A DNA stretch of 64,000 bases. It comes from Aselliscus stoliczkanus (taxonomy: Eukaryota; Chordata; Mammalia; Chiroptera; Hipposideridae). The position numbers and the translations under genes are program-made. Where the stretch lies: NCBI GenBank assembly GCA_033961575.1, contig CM066729.1, positions 35,250,501-35,314,500 of the forward strand, read 5' to 3'. Positions 13,332 to 25,289 of this stretch are shown here, in pieces; the stretch's first letter is position 1; each line of letters opens with the position of its first letter. The notes beneath the pieces were generated by a model. That model did not search any database. It was given only the letters and a program-made list of their open reading frames with translations, and was not told the origin of the DNA.

Positions 13332-13900
13332 CCTGGCTCCCAATGGTTTCCCCTATGTCTACACAGATAATTTGGGCAGAGTTTATATTTAAAATGTTGG
13401 CCTCACCTATTTGCGATTGTCTTGCTTCTGGGGTTTTACATCGGAATTTCCAGCTTCTCTGCCATCTGCGGGCCCTGTCCTCTGAGAACTCAGAGCAATT
13501 ATACTCCTGGATGTGCTCATAGGTTCACAAATGTACTGTCAACAAAGCAGCAAACTTGCAAAGCTTTTACAGTGTAGCTCTTTCTTTTAAGGGCAGATTG
13601 CTCTCTGGTTTGTGCCTGCTTTTTATACGAAGAAAAATCTGGGGATCTCTCCAGGGCATTTCTATCTGAGGGATCAACGAGGCATTTGGGAGGTATATAC
13701 ACAAATTTTAAGTCTCATCCTGTCAGTTCTATGGTACTCTTTCATCTGGGTTTTTTTGGTCTTAATTCCCAGTAATTCTTGCATTTCTGAACTCTGTTTT
13801 CTGCCATACTGAGCATGTAAGTCAGTGGTTCTATGCTGCTATATGGTATTAGGATTTTGCAACTGGAGTGTCAGGTAACCATCAGCTATAAATTCTGCTT
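12330..13900 (-). mobile_element. Old L1-like 3' region, antisense
   Basis: Contains 'ggatcatattttcctttctt' followed by 'ctaaaagctggacattgcag', wording seen in ancient mammalian L1 sequence on the opposite strand. It also contains long T tracts at 12430-12451 and 13299-13329. Borders are uncertain and no coding potential remains. Confidence 0.4.
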
Positions 13901-14617
13901 TTCCTCTTTTTCCCAATAATTGTCTTTTTTTTTTCCCCCCAGCCTTCTTTCTCTACCTTTTACTTCTTTAGACATCTACAGGTATAGGTATATAGCTATT
14001 AATGCAATTTCATTAACTTTCTCTATTGTAATAAACTGACTTCACTTTTGATTTAACTGCTGACAGCTTTTAAACATCACCTTTTCCTTTAGTCTGTCTC
14101 TCTAGTCAACCAATGTTAACAATAACAATTCCTCACTAAGGTTGCCCCATTGGAATAAAGAACTCTAGAATCTTTTGCTTCACAGATATCAAAATATAAA
14201 GGTTGTACCTATCTCTACACTTATGATAGGGCCAAATTACAAAGTCTCATCAAGACACTCCTTATTGACCCTTTTCAGAATTCCCACACATCATTGATAG
14301 TGAACTAGGTACTCATTCAGTTTTCAGAGTACACAATGCTAGGCTACTGAGCAAGGCACTCATTAGAATTTTCACCTTTTTTAATGACCTAAGGTTGCTG
14401 GTTTCATAGAAGTTTACTTTAAAAAGTTCAAATTTAATTAAATGTAACATAGCATCTTTCAGTCATAAAGCAAACATCAGAGGTGAATTCTAATAAATAT
14501 TTTCCATTCATTTTTGATATTTGACTACTAGCTGCTTATAAACCTTATGCTTCCCTCTTGCCCTCTGCCTCACATATGGACAAGCTGATATGAAAGCCTA
14601 GGTGTTCCTTCCTTCAG
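13901..14617. other. Anonymous DNA
   Basis: Nothing recognised between the L1-like region and the hAT element. Confidence 0.45.
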
Positions 14618-14625
14618 TGCGAGGG

Positions 14626-14939
14626 CAGGGGTCAGCAAAGTTTTGAGACGGAAGAGCCGCTAGGGTTGGCAAACTGCGGCATGCGAGCCACATGTGGCTC
14701 TTTGGGTACATACGTGTGGCTCTGAAGTAAAATGGAAAATGAAAATAAAATTATCATAGTTTCACTTATAATATTACTTTAAATTGTCCTTATTTGTAAA
14801 AATATACTTATGGCTCTCGAATAATATTTAAATTGTTGTGAGGGACAGGATTGGCTCTTCCAGTGGTCAGCAAACTTTTGAGAAGGAATGTACCCAAAGA
14901 GCCACATGTGGCTCACGAGCCGCAGATTGCCAATCCCTG
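14626..14939. mobile_element. Non-autonomous hAT element with nested inverted repeats
   Basis: It starts caggggtcagcaaa and ends ttgccaatccctg. Flanks tgcgaggg (14618-14625) and tgctagtg (14940-14947) form an 8-bp duplication with two mismatches, typical of hAT. Inside, about 45 bases around 'gcgagccacatgtggctctt' (near 14679) recur in inverted form near 14902. A stretch gtcagcaaagttttgagacg (14631) recurs as a direct repeat near 14867. The centre is AT-rich. There is no transposase. Confidence 0.75.
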
Positions 14940-15479
14940 TGCTAGTGGGAAGTGCAAACCATGCATAGGAACCATCACCTGGCCCTACCTCTAACCACCT
15001 TTAAAAATACCCAACCAAACTCCTTTCCTTGTGCTCTCAAGACATTTTTACATCTGTTTGGGAGCTGCCCTACCCTCCCATGAAAGCCCCATTATGTGAC
15101 TAATAAGCCTGTTCATACTCTCTTAATATGTGTGACATCATCAGTCTTGACATGCAAACCAGAGATGCTTGGGAGTACCTCCTGCCTTTGTAAGGTGGCC
15201 ACATTTATACTTTTATGTAGAGTTCCTTTATATTAAGAAAGGATATTGCATCTCAACTTGAAAAGCAAATAAATGTGTTTCTTACACTTATTGTAGTGCA
15301 ATTAAAGCCATTCTGTTTTTTTCAGTAAACATTTCAATACACTTGCACCTAAATTCAATTAACTCTACTCTCCACTTTGCAATTAAGTAAATTTAGGCAG
15401 CCTAGTATAAATGTAGGCAAATATACTTTAGCAAAGATAAAGGGAGCTAAGGCACAAAAACATATTGCAGCAATACTAT

Positions 15480-15920
15480 TCACAGTCATTAAAAAATATG
15501 TTATATCTGTTGCCTTTATACTGCTGTGAAACACACCACACCTAAATTCAATAGCAAAAAACAATGCATAATATATTTATCTCTGAAATTGAGTATAGAG
15601 CAGGTTTGCCTAATTTTTCCTGCTCTAGTTCACACTTCTCCAGTGATCTGACAGGTAGCCTAAGGGCTGGCTGATGTCTACTGATTTCAGGTAGGATGGG
15701 TTGGCCCCATTACACATGATATCTCATCCTCCAACGAGTTTGTTGGGCTTGTTCTCACAGTAATCTTAAAAGAGGGAGTTACCACATTAAGTGCCTCTTG
15801 AGGCCTAGGTTCAGAACTAGCATATGACAGATGCCTATGCTCTTTTTGTTGTTAAAGCAAGGCACATAGCACATCCACAGGCTAACAATTGGGAGATAGA
15901 ATCTATTTCTTGATGAGAGT
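15480..15920 (-). repeat. Old interspersed repeat, class uncertain
   Basis: The segment runs from 'gaaacacaccacacctaaat' to 'cttgaggcctaggttcagaa' and follows the order of a common ancient mammalian repeat. A fragment with the same opening lies near 30070 ('taccaccccaaacttagtg'). I cannot say by eye whether it is an LTR or a DNA element, and the strand is a guess. Confidence 0.4.
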
Positions 15921-16166
15921 ATGTAAGGGCTCACCTCATATTGCAAGATTGTGGATACAGAGAGGAAAGAGTCAGAGAGATATTTGTTATAAGTCCCTTA
16001 CATTTATATGGTAGATAAATATTGACCCATTTATTGAAAATATTTATCTGATAATCCCCTGTGTCTCTCTTCCCTAAATCTTGGAAAGAATGATTCATTC
16101 TGAAATGCGAAATATAAATTGACACATGGGAGATAGGCACATACCCATTAAATGTCTCCTTAAAGA

Positions 16167-16271
16167 GGGGCTGGCCAAGTGGCGCAGTGGTTAAGCGCTG
16201 GCTTGGGAAGCTAGCAGCCCCAGTTCGGGTCCTATATATGAGGGCCAGTGACACTGCCCTCAAAAAAAAGC
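16167..16271 (+). mobile_element. tRNA-derived SINE, short form
   Basis: A short copy with A box tggcgcagtgg (16180-16190), a B-box-like agttcgggtcc, 'agggccagtgacactgccct' and a short poly-A. It is flanked by an exact 13-bp duplication, gtctccttaaaga (16154-16166, 16272-16284), as expected for L1-driven retroposition. Confidence 0.95.
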
Positions 16272-16754
16272 GTCTCCTTAAAGAAATAAAATGACTGTAG
16301 ATGAGAAGAAAACTTGACATTAACTAAATTTACAGTTTACACGTACTAAAATTAAAAATTTTGCCTTCAGAGATGAGGCAAAAAAGGCATAAATAATGGG
16401 GCTGGATTAGCTGTTTATTCTGTAAAGTGGTAATCCCAGCCCATTCATTTGAATCTGTCTATTGTTTCTAACAGGCATATACATTAGTATTCGAATGTCA
16501 TAGTTTATACTTCTTACCAAATTTTGGTTGCGTTCTGGCATCATATTTCCAAAATACTGCCAGATAGCCAAGCAAATATGGTACAGCATTGCACACAGCA
16601 TGTTACCAGGTGATTTTCCAGCCAGTCTCTTCTTTCCCAGTTGCCACAGTGTTCCTATGTTTAGGTGCTCAAGTTTATTCTGTGGAAACTCATCCCTAGT
16701 GATTCTTAAACTACTAAGGTGTGATAATGGCTGAGAAACAACAATTAACATGTT

Positions 16755-17085
16755 ATTTCTTACCTCAGTACATTCTCACATGCTGGTTCCTTTGCTTGGG
16801 ATAACTTACTTTCTTCTTTTACATCTGAATAATTCTTATTTGCATTTTAAAATTTCACTTAGGCATCATTTCCAGTGGGAAAAAACTTTCTACACCCTCA
16901 TTACTATAATTCAGTCACATCTGATACTCTCAATTCTTAACTCCCTTAGCTCTCTAGGCTTATTTGAATCACACAGACTGTAATTGTTGGTTTAGTTTAT
17001 GTCTACTATACTATAATGTAAACTTCTTGAAAAAAGGCACTTGTGGTAAAAACAGTTCCTGGCATATATTTTTTAATAGACAAAT
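16755..17085 (+). repeat. Probable L2 fragment
   Basis: A 3' L2-like order: 'catgctggttcctttgcttg' up front, 'actataatgtaaacttcttg' and 'aaaaaaggcacttgtgg' near the end, corresponding to the 'gtaagctccttgagggca' box of L2. Short reading frames here are repeat-derived. Confidence 0.5.
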
Positions 17086-17599
17086 GGGTCCCTTCATGGA
17101 TACAATTAATGACTACAGAATTATGATGCCTTCTGAAGGAGACAGAAAGGGTGCTTGGAAATCAGGGCAAACACTGCTCCCCATTAAGCCATGGGATCTC
17201 CATCAGCCTTACTAAACTCTAAAATTTTCTGATACTGAAAGAGCCCTGATAAACAGTGGAGTCGGTTCTGAACAATGAGGTTATAGTGCATCATTTTCTA
17301 AGTGTGGAAAATAAAGAATGAAATAGAGACTAAATAAAAACTGAAGATTTTGATTGAATTATGTGAGTGAAACAAATATAAGACACTAGCCACTTAATAT
17401 AAATGTTCCACTCAAATAGATATAATATATCATGCTACTAGTCTAGATTTTCCAAATAAGCAGATAGTGATTTAAATAATAGAGTATTCAAAAAGATTTT
17501 AACCTTTGCTCTGAATACTATGACACTTCTAGGTTCCAGATTTAGATTAACTCTAGTTTATTTTATGTTGCCTTTCTATTTGAACCAAGCAATTGATGG

Positions 17600-18600
17600 G
17601 TAATGCCATGAAGAAAATGGCAGTGTACACAGATGGATTAAACAGTTTTCTGAGGGGAGAGAATGCATCATTGATGAAGACAGGTCAGCGCGACCAATAA
17701 CAAGCAGAAGTGATGAAAACGTTGCAAAACTTCATTGAATTGTGTGTCAAAATCGTTGGCGACTGTGAGAAGCATAGCAAACCAAGTAAACATCAATAGA
17801 GAAACAGGAAAATCTTAACTGAAAATCTTGGCATGAGAAAGGTTTGTGCAAAAATGGTCCCGAAGGAGCTCACTGATGAACAAAAGCAAAGGAGAGTTGA
17901 AGTTTACCAAGAACTTTTGAGATGTAAGACGACGTTTTGGGCCATGTTATCACTGGTGATGAAACATGGGTGTACCAATACGACTCTGAAACAAAGCTTC
18001 AAAGTGCACAATGGAAGTCAGCCAATTCTCCACCACCAAAAATGTTCCATCAGTCCAAATCAAGAGCCACAACAATGTTGCTAATTTTTGTTGATATCAG
18101 AGGGATTATTAATTATGAATTTGTACCAACTGGACAATCAGTTAACCAAGTTTACTATTTGGAAGTGCTGAAAAGGCTGCATGAAAAAGTTAGATGAAAA
18201 TGACCTTAAGGTTTCACCAACAATTCATGTCTCTTGCATAACAACAATGCACCAGCTCGCAGGGCACTGTCTGTGAGGGAGTTTTTAGCCAGTAAACAAA
18301 TAACTGTATTGGAACACCCTCCTTATTCACCTGATCTGGCCCCCAATGACTTCTTTCTTTACCTGAAGATAAAGAAAATAATGAAAGGAAGACATTATGA
18401 TGACATTCAGGACATCAAGGGCAATACAATGAGAGCTCTGATGGCTGTTTCAGAAAAAGAGTTCCAAAATTGCTTTGAAGGGTGGACTAGGCACTGGCTT
18501 CCCAAGGGGACTACTTCAAAGGTGACCGTAGTGATTGATATTCAGCAGTGTGGTATGTAGCACTCTTTTTAGGATGAGCTCACAAACGTAATTGTCAGAC
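17600..18600 (+). mobile_element. Mariner transposon copy 1, 5'-truncated, transposase dead
   Basis: A Tc1/mariner cut-and-paste element. Transposase remnants in several frames include VITGDETWVYQYD (first catalytic Asp), LHNNNAPARRA where mariners normally have HDNAPAH (second Asp lost), and HPPYSPDLAPNDFFLY (third acidic site of a DD34D-type enzyme). Stops and frameshifts separate them, so it is inactive. The 3' inverted repeat (gagctcacaaacgtaattgt) is present near 18577-18596. The 5' inverted repeat and N-terminal third are missing; homology begins near 17601. Confidence 0.92.
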
Positions 18601-20960
18601 TTTGTAGATATATCTTCCTGGGGATGAGAGATGGGGTATTGAGAAGATAAAACTAACATTAGGAAAAAAGGAAGAATAATGATTGTTCTTCAGCAGTAAG
18701 GATCAACTTGTGGTATTTCTTACCATGAATTTGAAATAAAAGTCCTTCATTGTCCTTGGATATTTTTCTCCAACCAAGTTAAGTAGCACAAACACAGTTA
18801 TAAAATAGGTAAGGTAGACTCTATAAGGTTGTAATGTTGCTGAGAATAAGGAAAAGCAAGAGACATGTCCAGAGGTCAAAGATTTATCAAGAAAATGATG
18901 ACTTATTAGCCACAAAATTCAACATGGCTAATGAGAGAAGCTAGAAAATCAAATAGTTGAAGAGATAGTGAAAATGTGGTAGATAAAATTGTCTTGGTCT
19001 GGCCAAAGAGTGTCAATGTTGAAGCATTAAGGTGAGTCTGGAGAGAGGGAAAGTGAGATAAAATTAGTGCTTAACATAGATTAGAAGACAAAATGAGTGG
19101 AGAATTAAGATAGAAGTATGTTTGGCAATAGTGACTGTGAACCAGAAGGGAATATTGTAAAGAAGCAAGGAAAAATATTCTAGGCATTGGGAGATAACTG
19201 CAACAATTTGGGTTGATGGCCATCTGATATACAGAAATCCATTTTGGGTGTTGGTAGGGAGAGGGGAAGGAAATTTTCTAAAATCAGCAAGAGAAGCAAA
19301 AAGGATATTTACTCTCCTCCCTCATATTCTACCTGACTTCGTCCCAGCCCTGGGGTACGTATGAGTGCACAGGAGAAAAATGCTTTCTAATGCTGCAGAG
19401 TAAGCAATATTCTCTGGGAAAGCTGGGTTTTCACTGGAGGAGGGAAGTAAGTGTTTGAAGAATAGATTGAGAATTAAAGGGTTTTATTGTTAATGAACAG
19501 TGAATTCCAGTGTGCACAATAGACAGGTTTCAGGAGTTGGAAAGGGCTGACAGAAAGAGACAGAATAGGAAATGTGCAAAGTGTCTGTGAAAGATCAAGA
19601 TGGTTTATTGATCTTGTGGCAAACCCCAACAGGAGAATTACAATCATAGCAGAAGACCTGTGATTTGGGAGCAGAGTCAATCTCTCTTTAGCAAGCAAAT
19701 ATACTCCTTTTAAGAAGAGCTGCTGACTTGCCCCTAGGCCCTAGTGGAGGCTAAGAACCTGACCATGGCACACCAAGAGACAATGTTACATGAGCAACTT
19801 AATACAAAATAGGTGTTAAATGACCTAGGCATAAATGCGGGCACATCTAAAGACATGCAGCCAAAATTAGGAAAATATTAACTCTAAGGTCCTCTAAATG
19901 AATATCTCCTCTAAGCTCTTACGAGGAGGAAGCAATTTATAATAACACAATTGCATACTTTGGGGAAGTGAGTTAGCCTTTCCCCAGCCCCCTAGCATGT
20001 AACAGACATATGAACAAAGAGGCCATTGAGGCAATGCAAGATTTGCCCCTCAGTCATGCTACTGCTCTTCCCAAGTGTCCAAATTCCAACAGCAATGATA
20101 TAAATGATGTGTCCTTAGGTCATTACTGTACCCAAGATGGTGTCAAGTTAATTGGAATATATAATTTCTATTATAGAGAATGCAGTGAAATTTCCTTACC
20201 AAAATAGTGGAGACACTAAGGTTGATTTTATTTCTTTCCTGCTTATAATGTTTTGTTTGTCCTATCATTTTTTTTAAACCTTGGATTGCTTCATGGACTG
20301 TCATGGTTTACATATTAGAGTAAGCCCAACTATTCTTCCATGACAAATAAGCCCATAAATCCCTTTTTGGCTTATCATATTCTAGTTTATTTCTTGCTTA
20401 TGTCATAGTTTAATTAAGGTCACTTGACTCTCCTTAGTGGCTGTCCTTCAACCAATATCTCAGGGATCTATCATTCTTCCATCTTTGTGTCACTATAATC
20501 TTAAACATGTGGCCCCCAAACTTGCTGATGATAGGAACAAGGTTGCAAGCATTACTTACCAATGAATTTTGTGGGCAGGACTGGAAGTGGAATATGTTAG
20601 TTCCTACTGTATCCTACTGGCCAGAATATAAACCTATGGCCCAAATTTTATTGCAGAGAATATGGGGAAGTAAAGTGTGTAGATACTGGCCAATTACATT
20701 TTGTTTTTAATTTAGACTAAACAGTATTTTAACCCTTTGCTATGCTTGGGAAATCCCTTACCAGAAGAGCTTCATTGGGATACAGAATCCCAAAGACTAG
20801 ATAGTTTTGTTTGTTTGTTTTTTTCTACTCTCTGACCTAGTAATGAAAAATCATTTCCAAAATTTTATTCTGGAGTAGAGGGCAGTGAAAAATTCACTAA
20901 GTCAGTATACATTACAGCCAATGCACTCTAATGTGTCAATCAAAAAAAAACATTGATTCT
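18601..20960. other. Anonymous DNA between mariner copy 1 and a SINE
   Basis: 19480-20210 and 20275-20710 are somewhat GC-richer and could be old LTR or DNA-transposon material, but no ends or coding motifs are visible. No gene supported. Confidence 0.4.
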
Positions 20961-21078
20961 GGGCTGGCTGAGTGGCGCCTGTGGTTAAGTGCTGGCTTAG
21001 GAAGCCAGAGGCCCCGGTTCGGGTCCTACACATGAACATATGAGGGCCAGTGACACTGCCCTCAAAAAAAAAAAAAAA
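20961..21078 (+). mobile_element. tRNA-derived SINE, short form
   Basis: Same family as the other copies: 'gggctggctgagtggcgcc' head, B box ggttcgggtcc, then 'agggccagtgacactgccct' and poly-A. It carries an extra 'acatgaac' between the B box and the 'atatgagg' segment. Flanks attgattct and attgatgct form a 9-bp duplication with one mismatch. Confidence 0.93.
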
Positions 21079-21796
21079 ATTGATGCTTAACTTTAAATAT
21101 TTCTCCAAAGCATGCCGAGGGTCTTATATATTGAAAAGAGCTAATTGTTAAGATTTAGAAATCTTCTGTGATCTGGTATCCATACAACGGAATGTTAAAA
21201 TTCAGCAATAAAAGTGAATGAAGTGATTTTTAGTTTCCAGTTTGGCATGTGAGGTGCTTGGAAGTAGTCATTCTAATCTTCACAATAAGAAATAGCAATT
21301 AAACTGAAAAACAGCAGCTCTCTAAAATTTATCATCAGGGAATTGAAATAACAAGGCAAATGTTACCCCAGACGTTAGAGTGGCCAATGAAGACAGTCAC
21401 AATTTACTGGGGCGAAAGGCCAGGAACAGAAACTTCTGTGGGAACCAATACTGAGGTAGGAAAACTGACCCTATAATTGAGCCTGATTTACTGAAGACTC
21501 AACACAGAAAGGTTTCAGTCTCAAAAATTTCAGAGTGTTCAGTCCTAGGAAGGCCACACACACATTTGTGAATTTTACCTACAGGAGTCCTACCAGGTTT
21601 TCAAAATGGGGTTTAGAGAAAAACTTCTTCATAATGCTGGCAGTAAGAGGTGGAAAGTATCCATTTTTTTAAAAATATGCCAGAGAATTTTGTTTGTCTT
21701 AACAAGGCCTCCATATAAGAGAAACTGATTTACGAGAACCTAACCAACTGAGATTTTTCAAGAGTCTAACTATTTGGGGGATTGGAAATATGAGTT

Positions 21797-22120
21797 ACAG
21801 CAATTAAGTTCATGAACTTGCCACCATCATGTACTTACATTGGAAACACTATACAACAGCTCAGTAAGGTTTTATTACCTTGGTATATCAGTGTCTCACA
21901 GCTGTGTTCGTGTTGACATGTGGTGGTGTCTTGCTGTGTGGCATTTATTATTGTTGTTGCATGTTTTTTGTGAGCCTTCGTGAGAATGTCTGAGCTTCAA
22001 TTGGAGCAATGAACAAATATTAAATTTCTTATTAAACTTGGCAAAACTGGAAGTGAAATCAGGGACATGTTAGTCCAAGTTTATGGAGATAATGCCATGA
22101 AGAAAACGGCAGTGTACAAA
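21797..22120 (+). mobile_element. Mariner transposon copy 2, 5' part only
   Basis: It has the 5' inverted repeat (agcaattaagttcatgaact), the leader and the first part of the transposase: an MSELQLEQ-like start, an in-frame stop, and a helix-turn-helix region with LVQVYGDNAMKK. It ends near 22120, where unrelated sequence and L1 begin. The 3' two thirds are absent. Confidence 0.9.
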
Positions 22121-22134
22121 TCAGGTAATGTTTA

Positions 22135-23090
22135 ATTAATGATTAATGTAATTTAGCAATACATTAAAAAGATCATAAACATGATCAAGAAGGAGTCATT
22201 CCTAGGATGCAAGGTTGATTCAATACCCACAATTCAATTAACGTGATATTCACATTAACAAAATGAAAAATAAAAACTGTATGGTCATATCAATACATGC
22301 AGAAAAAGCATTTGACAAAATCCAGAAGCCAGAATGGCTTTAATCAATAAATCAACAAATAACAAGTCCTGGTGAGGATATGGAGGAAAGAGAACCTACG
22401 TGCACTGTTAGTGGGATTGCAGATTGATGCAGCCACTATGGAAAACAATATACAGGTATCTCAAAAAATTGAAAATGGAAATACCTTATCACCCAGCAGT
22501 TCTACTCCTGGGTACCTAGCCAAAGAATTCTACAACACTTATTCAAAAAAATATATGCACTCCTGTTTATTACAGCACTATTCACAATAGCCAAGACATG
22601 GAATCAACCAAAATGCCTATTGCTAGATGATTGGATAAAGACACTGTGGTACATTTATACAATGGAGTATTACTCAACCATAAAGAAAAATGAAATTTTA
22701 CCATTTGCAACAACATGGATGGACCTAGAGAATATTATGCTAAGTGAAATAAATCAGGTGGAGAAAGACAAATACCATTTGATCTTACAAGTGGACTCTA
22801 AAAAAAATAATAAATGAACAAACAAAATGGAAATAGACTCAGAGATGTACAGGGGGAAAAACTGATGGTTGCTAGAAGGGAGGAGAGTGGGAATGTGGGA
22901 GAAGACAAAGGGATTAGAAAGTACAAATTAGTAGTCACAATAATCAATAATGTTGTAAAGATTACGTAAGGTGCCAGAAGGGCACTGGACTTAATAATGA
23001 GATCACTTTATAGTCTATGTAGATGCCTGACCAGTGCACTATACACCTCAAGCTGAGGTTGAATAATATGGAATGTCAACTGTAATTAAA
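22135..23090 (+). mobile_element. L1 3' end (ORF2 C-terminus plus 3' UTR)
   Basis: The C-terminal part of L1 ORF2 is readable in pieces: ALLVGLQIDAATMENNIQVS, SSSTPGYLAKEF, then TLWYIYTMEYYSTIKKNEIL and MDLENIMLSEINQVEKDKYH. A 3' UTR follows with 'agatgcctgaccagtgcact' and 'atggaatgtcaactgtaatt'. 5'-truncated and broken by stops. It sits between mariner copies 2 and 3. Confidence 0.85.
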
Positions 23091-23093
23091 TAT

Positions 23094-24361
23094 GAGGGCT
23101 GACAATTATGTTCACAAACTCATCCTAGAAAAAGTCCTACATACCTCAATACTGAATATCACTATGGTCACCTTTGAAGTACTCCCCTTGGGAAGCTATG
23201 TACTGATGCCAGCACCTAGTCCACCCTCCAAAGCAATTTTGCAAATTTTTTTCTGGAATGGCCATCAGAGCTGTCATCATATTACCCTTGATGTCCTAAA
23301 TGTCATCAAAATGCCTTCCTTTCAATATTTCCTTATTTTCAGGTAAAGAAATAAGTCATTGGGGGCCAGATTACAGGAGTGGGGAGGCTGTTCCAATAGT
23401 TATTTGTTTATTGGCTAAAAGCTCCCTCACAGAGAGTGCCATGTGGGCTGGTGCATTGTCCTGATGCAAGAGCCATGAATTGTTGGTGAAAAGTTTGGTT
23501 GTTTATATCTAACTTTTTCATGCAGCCTTTGAGCACTTCTAAATAGTAAACGTAGTTAATTGTTTGTCCAACTGGTACAAATTCATAATGAATAACCCCT
23601 CTGATATCAAAAAAAGTTTAGCAACATTGTTTTGACTTTTGGACTGATGGAACATTTTTGGTGGTGTAGAATTGGCTGACTTCCATTGTGTACTTTGACA
23701 CTTTGTTTCAGGGTCATATGTATACCCATGTTTTATCACCAGTGATAAATGTCCCAAAGCATTGTCTTCCCTCTCCAAAAGGTCTTGGCAAACTTCAACC
23801 GCCTTTGCTTTTGTTCATCGGTGAACTCCTTTGGGACCATTTTTGCATACAAATTTCTCATGTCAAGATTTTCAGTTAAGATTTTCCTTTTTCTCTACCA
23901 ATGTGTATTCAGTCTGCTATGCTTCTCACTGTCAGCCAATCATTTTGACACTCAGTTCAACTAATTTTTGCAATGGTTTTGTCAGTTGTTCATGTTACTG
24001 GCCACCCTGACCACTCTTAATGAGTGACACATTCTCTCTCCTCAGAAAAATATTTAATCCATTTGTGCACTGCCATTTTCATGACATTATCCCCATAAAC
24101 TTGGACTAACATGTCCCTGATTTCACTTCCACTTTTGCCAAGTTTAAACAAACAAATGTTTGTTTGTTGCTCTAATTCAAGCTCAGACATTCTCACAAAC
24201 ACACATAATAACAATAATGAATGCCACCCAGCAAGACACTACCACACACTGACATGAGCACAGCTGTGAGACACTGAGACACCAAGGTTATGAAACCTCA
24301 CTGAGCTGTTTGTACAGTGATGCCAATGTAAGTGCATGGTGGCAAGTTTACAAACCCAATT
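23094..24361 (-). mobile_element. Mariner transposon copy 3, near full length, defective
   Basis: The only copy with both ends: ctgacaattatgttcacaaa near 23100 and the complementary 5' end (gcaagtttacaaacccaatt) near 24340-24359, adjacent to TA dinucleotides. On the minus strand are the N-terminus MSELELEQQTNICLFKLGKS, then YGDNVMKMAVHKWIKYFSEE, later NSTPPKMFHQSKSQ and the C-terminal part. Several frameshifts interrupt the reading frame. Length of about 1.27 kb is normal for mariner. Confidence 0.93.
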
Positions 24362-24527
24362 GATATATATAATCACAGAGTGTGGAGTACAGCATAGGGA
24401 ATATAGTCAATGGAATTATAACAGATATACATGATGTCAGAAGGGTAGTAGATTGGGGAGGTTTGAGGGATATATGTATAACTATTGCATTGTTTTGTAT
24501 ACCTGAAACTAATAAAATATATAGATA
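24362..24527 (+). mobile_element. L1 3' terminus fragment
   Basis: 'acagcatagggaatatagtc', 'gtatacctgaaactaataaa' are standard L1 3'-end wording, directly before the truncated SINE. Confidence 0.6.
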
Positions 24528-24607
24528 TAAGCACTGGCTTGGGAAGCCAGCGGCCCCGGTTCGGTCCCACATATGAGGGCCAGTGACACTGCCCTCAAAA
24601 AAAAAAA
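24528..24607 (+). mobile_element. tRNA-derived SINE, 5'-truncated
   Basis: It lacks the A-box half and begins at 'taagcactggcttgggaag'. The B-box region and 'agggccagtgacactgccct' tail are present, followed by poly-A. It is flanked by atatagata (24519-24527, 24608-24616). The right copy of this duplication continues straight into a TAGA microsatellite. Confidence 0.9.
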
Positions 24608-24610
24608 ATA

Positions 24611-24626
24611 TAGATAGATAGATAGG

Positions 24627-24670
<44 letters not shown>

Positions 24671-24672
24671 GA
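24611..24672. repeat. (TAGA)n microsatellite at a SINE tail
   Basis: An almost pure tetranucleotide repeat beginning within the right target duplication (atatagata) of the truncated SINE, with one 'gatagg' interruption. Confidence 0.95.
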
Positions 24673-25289
24673 TAAAGAGTGCAAATAACCTGAAACTCTT
24701 GAAATTAAATGATGGAAAGACTTGCAATAAAAACATAAAAACTTTTTAGAAAGCTAGATTAATTTTTTTAAGTGTGTGATATTAGTGAACTTAGAAATAA
24801 ATGAATTAGTGATTAAATAGAAAAGGATGTGAAGGTTTGTTTGCTCATGCAGTGTGTTTTTGGGCTGGGGTGACTGGAACATTAGGATTGTCAATCTAAC
24901 TGCCTTCATGCAGCCTCTCTAAGTGGCCTCCTCATAGCCTGATAGCCTTACAGTAGTAAGATTTATACATGGCAGCTTGGGGCTCAAGACTCGAATCCCA
25001 AATTTTTGAAAGCACATGGTAGAAACTACATCTTTTTTTTATATCTCAGCTTCAGAAGACACAAATTATCATGTCTGCTATATTCTATTTGTTAAACAGT
25101 CACAAGTTCACCCAGATTCAAGGTGAGGAAACAGAGTACAAATTATGATGAAAGTCACAAAGTCACATTATAGAAGATCATATGGGATGGAGGAAGTTGT
25201 TGAAATCATCCTTTGTAAGTATAATAAAGGAGAATCATTTTAAATTATGAGAGGTACAGAATTTGTTTAAAAAAAGAAAAAATCACTAA
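24673..25289. other. Anonymous DNA
   Basis: Nothing recognised. Confidence 0.45.

Noticed and set aside
16167..16271. A genuine tRNA gene
   Set aside because: A and B boxes are present, but the body does not fold as a full tRNA, and poly-A plus target duplication show a SINE.
22372..22817. Two independent small genes
   Set aside because: Both are pieces of the L1 ORF2 C-terminus.
23094..24361. A working mariner transposase
   Set aside because: Several frameshifts split the frame, although both ends are present.
24611..24672. CRISPR-like or satellite array
   Set aside because: Simple four-base microsatellite with no spacers; this is animal DNA.
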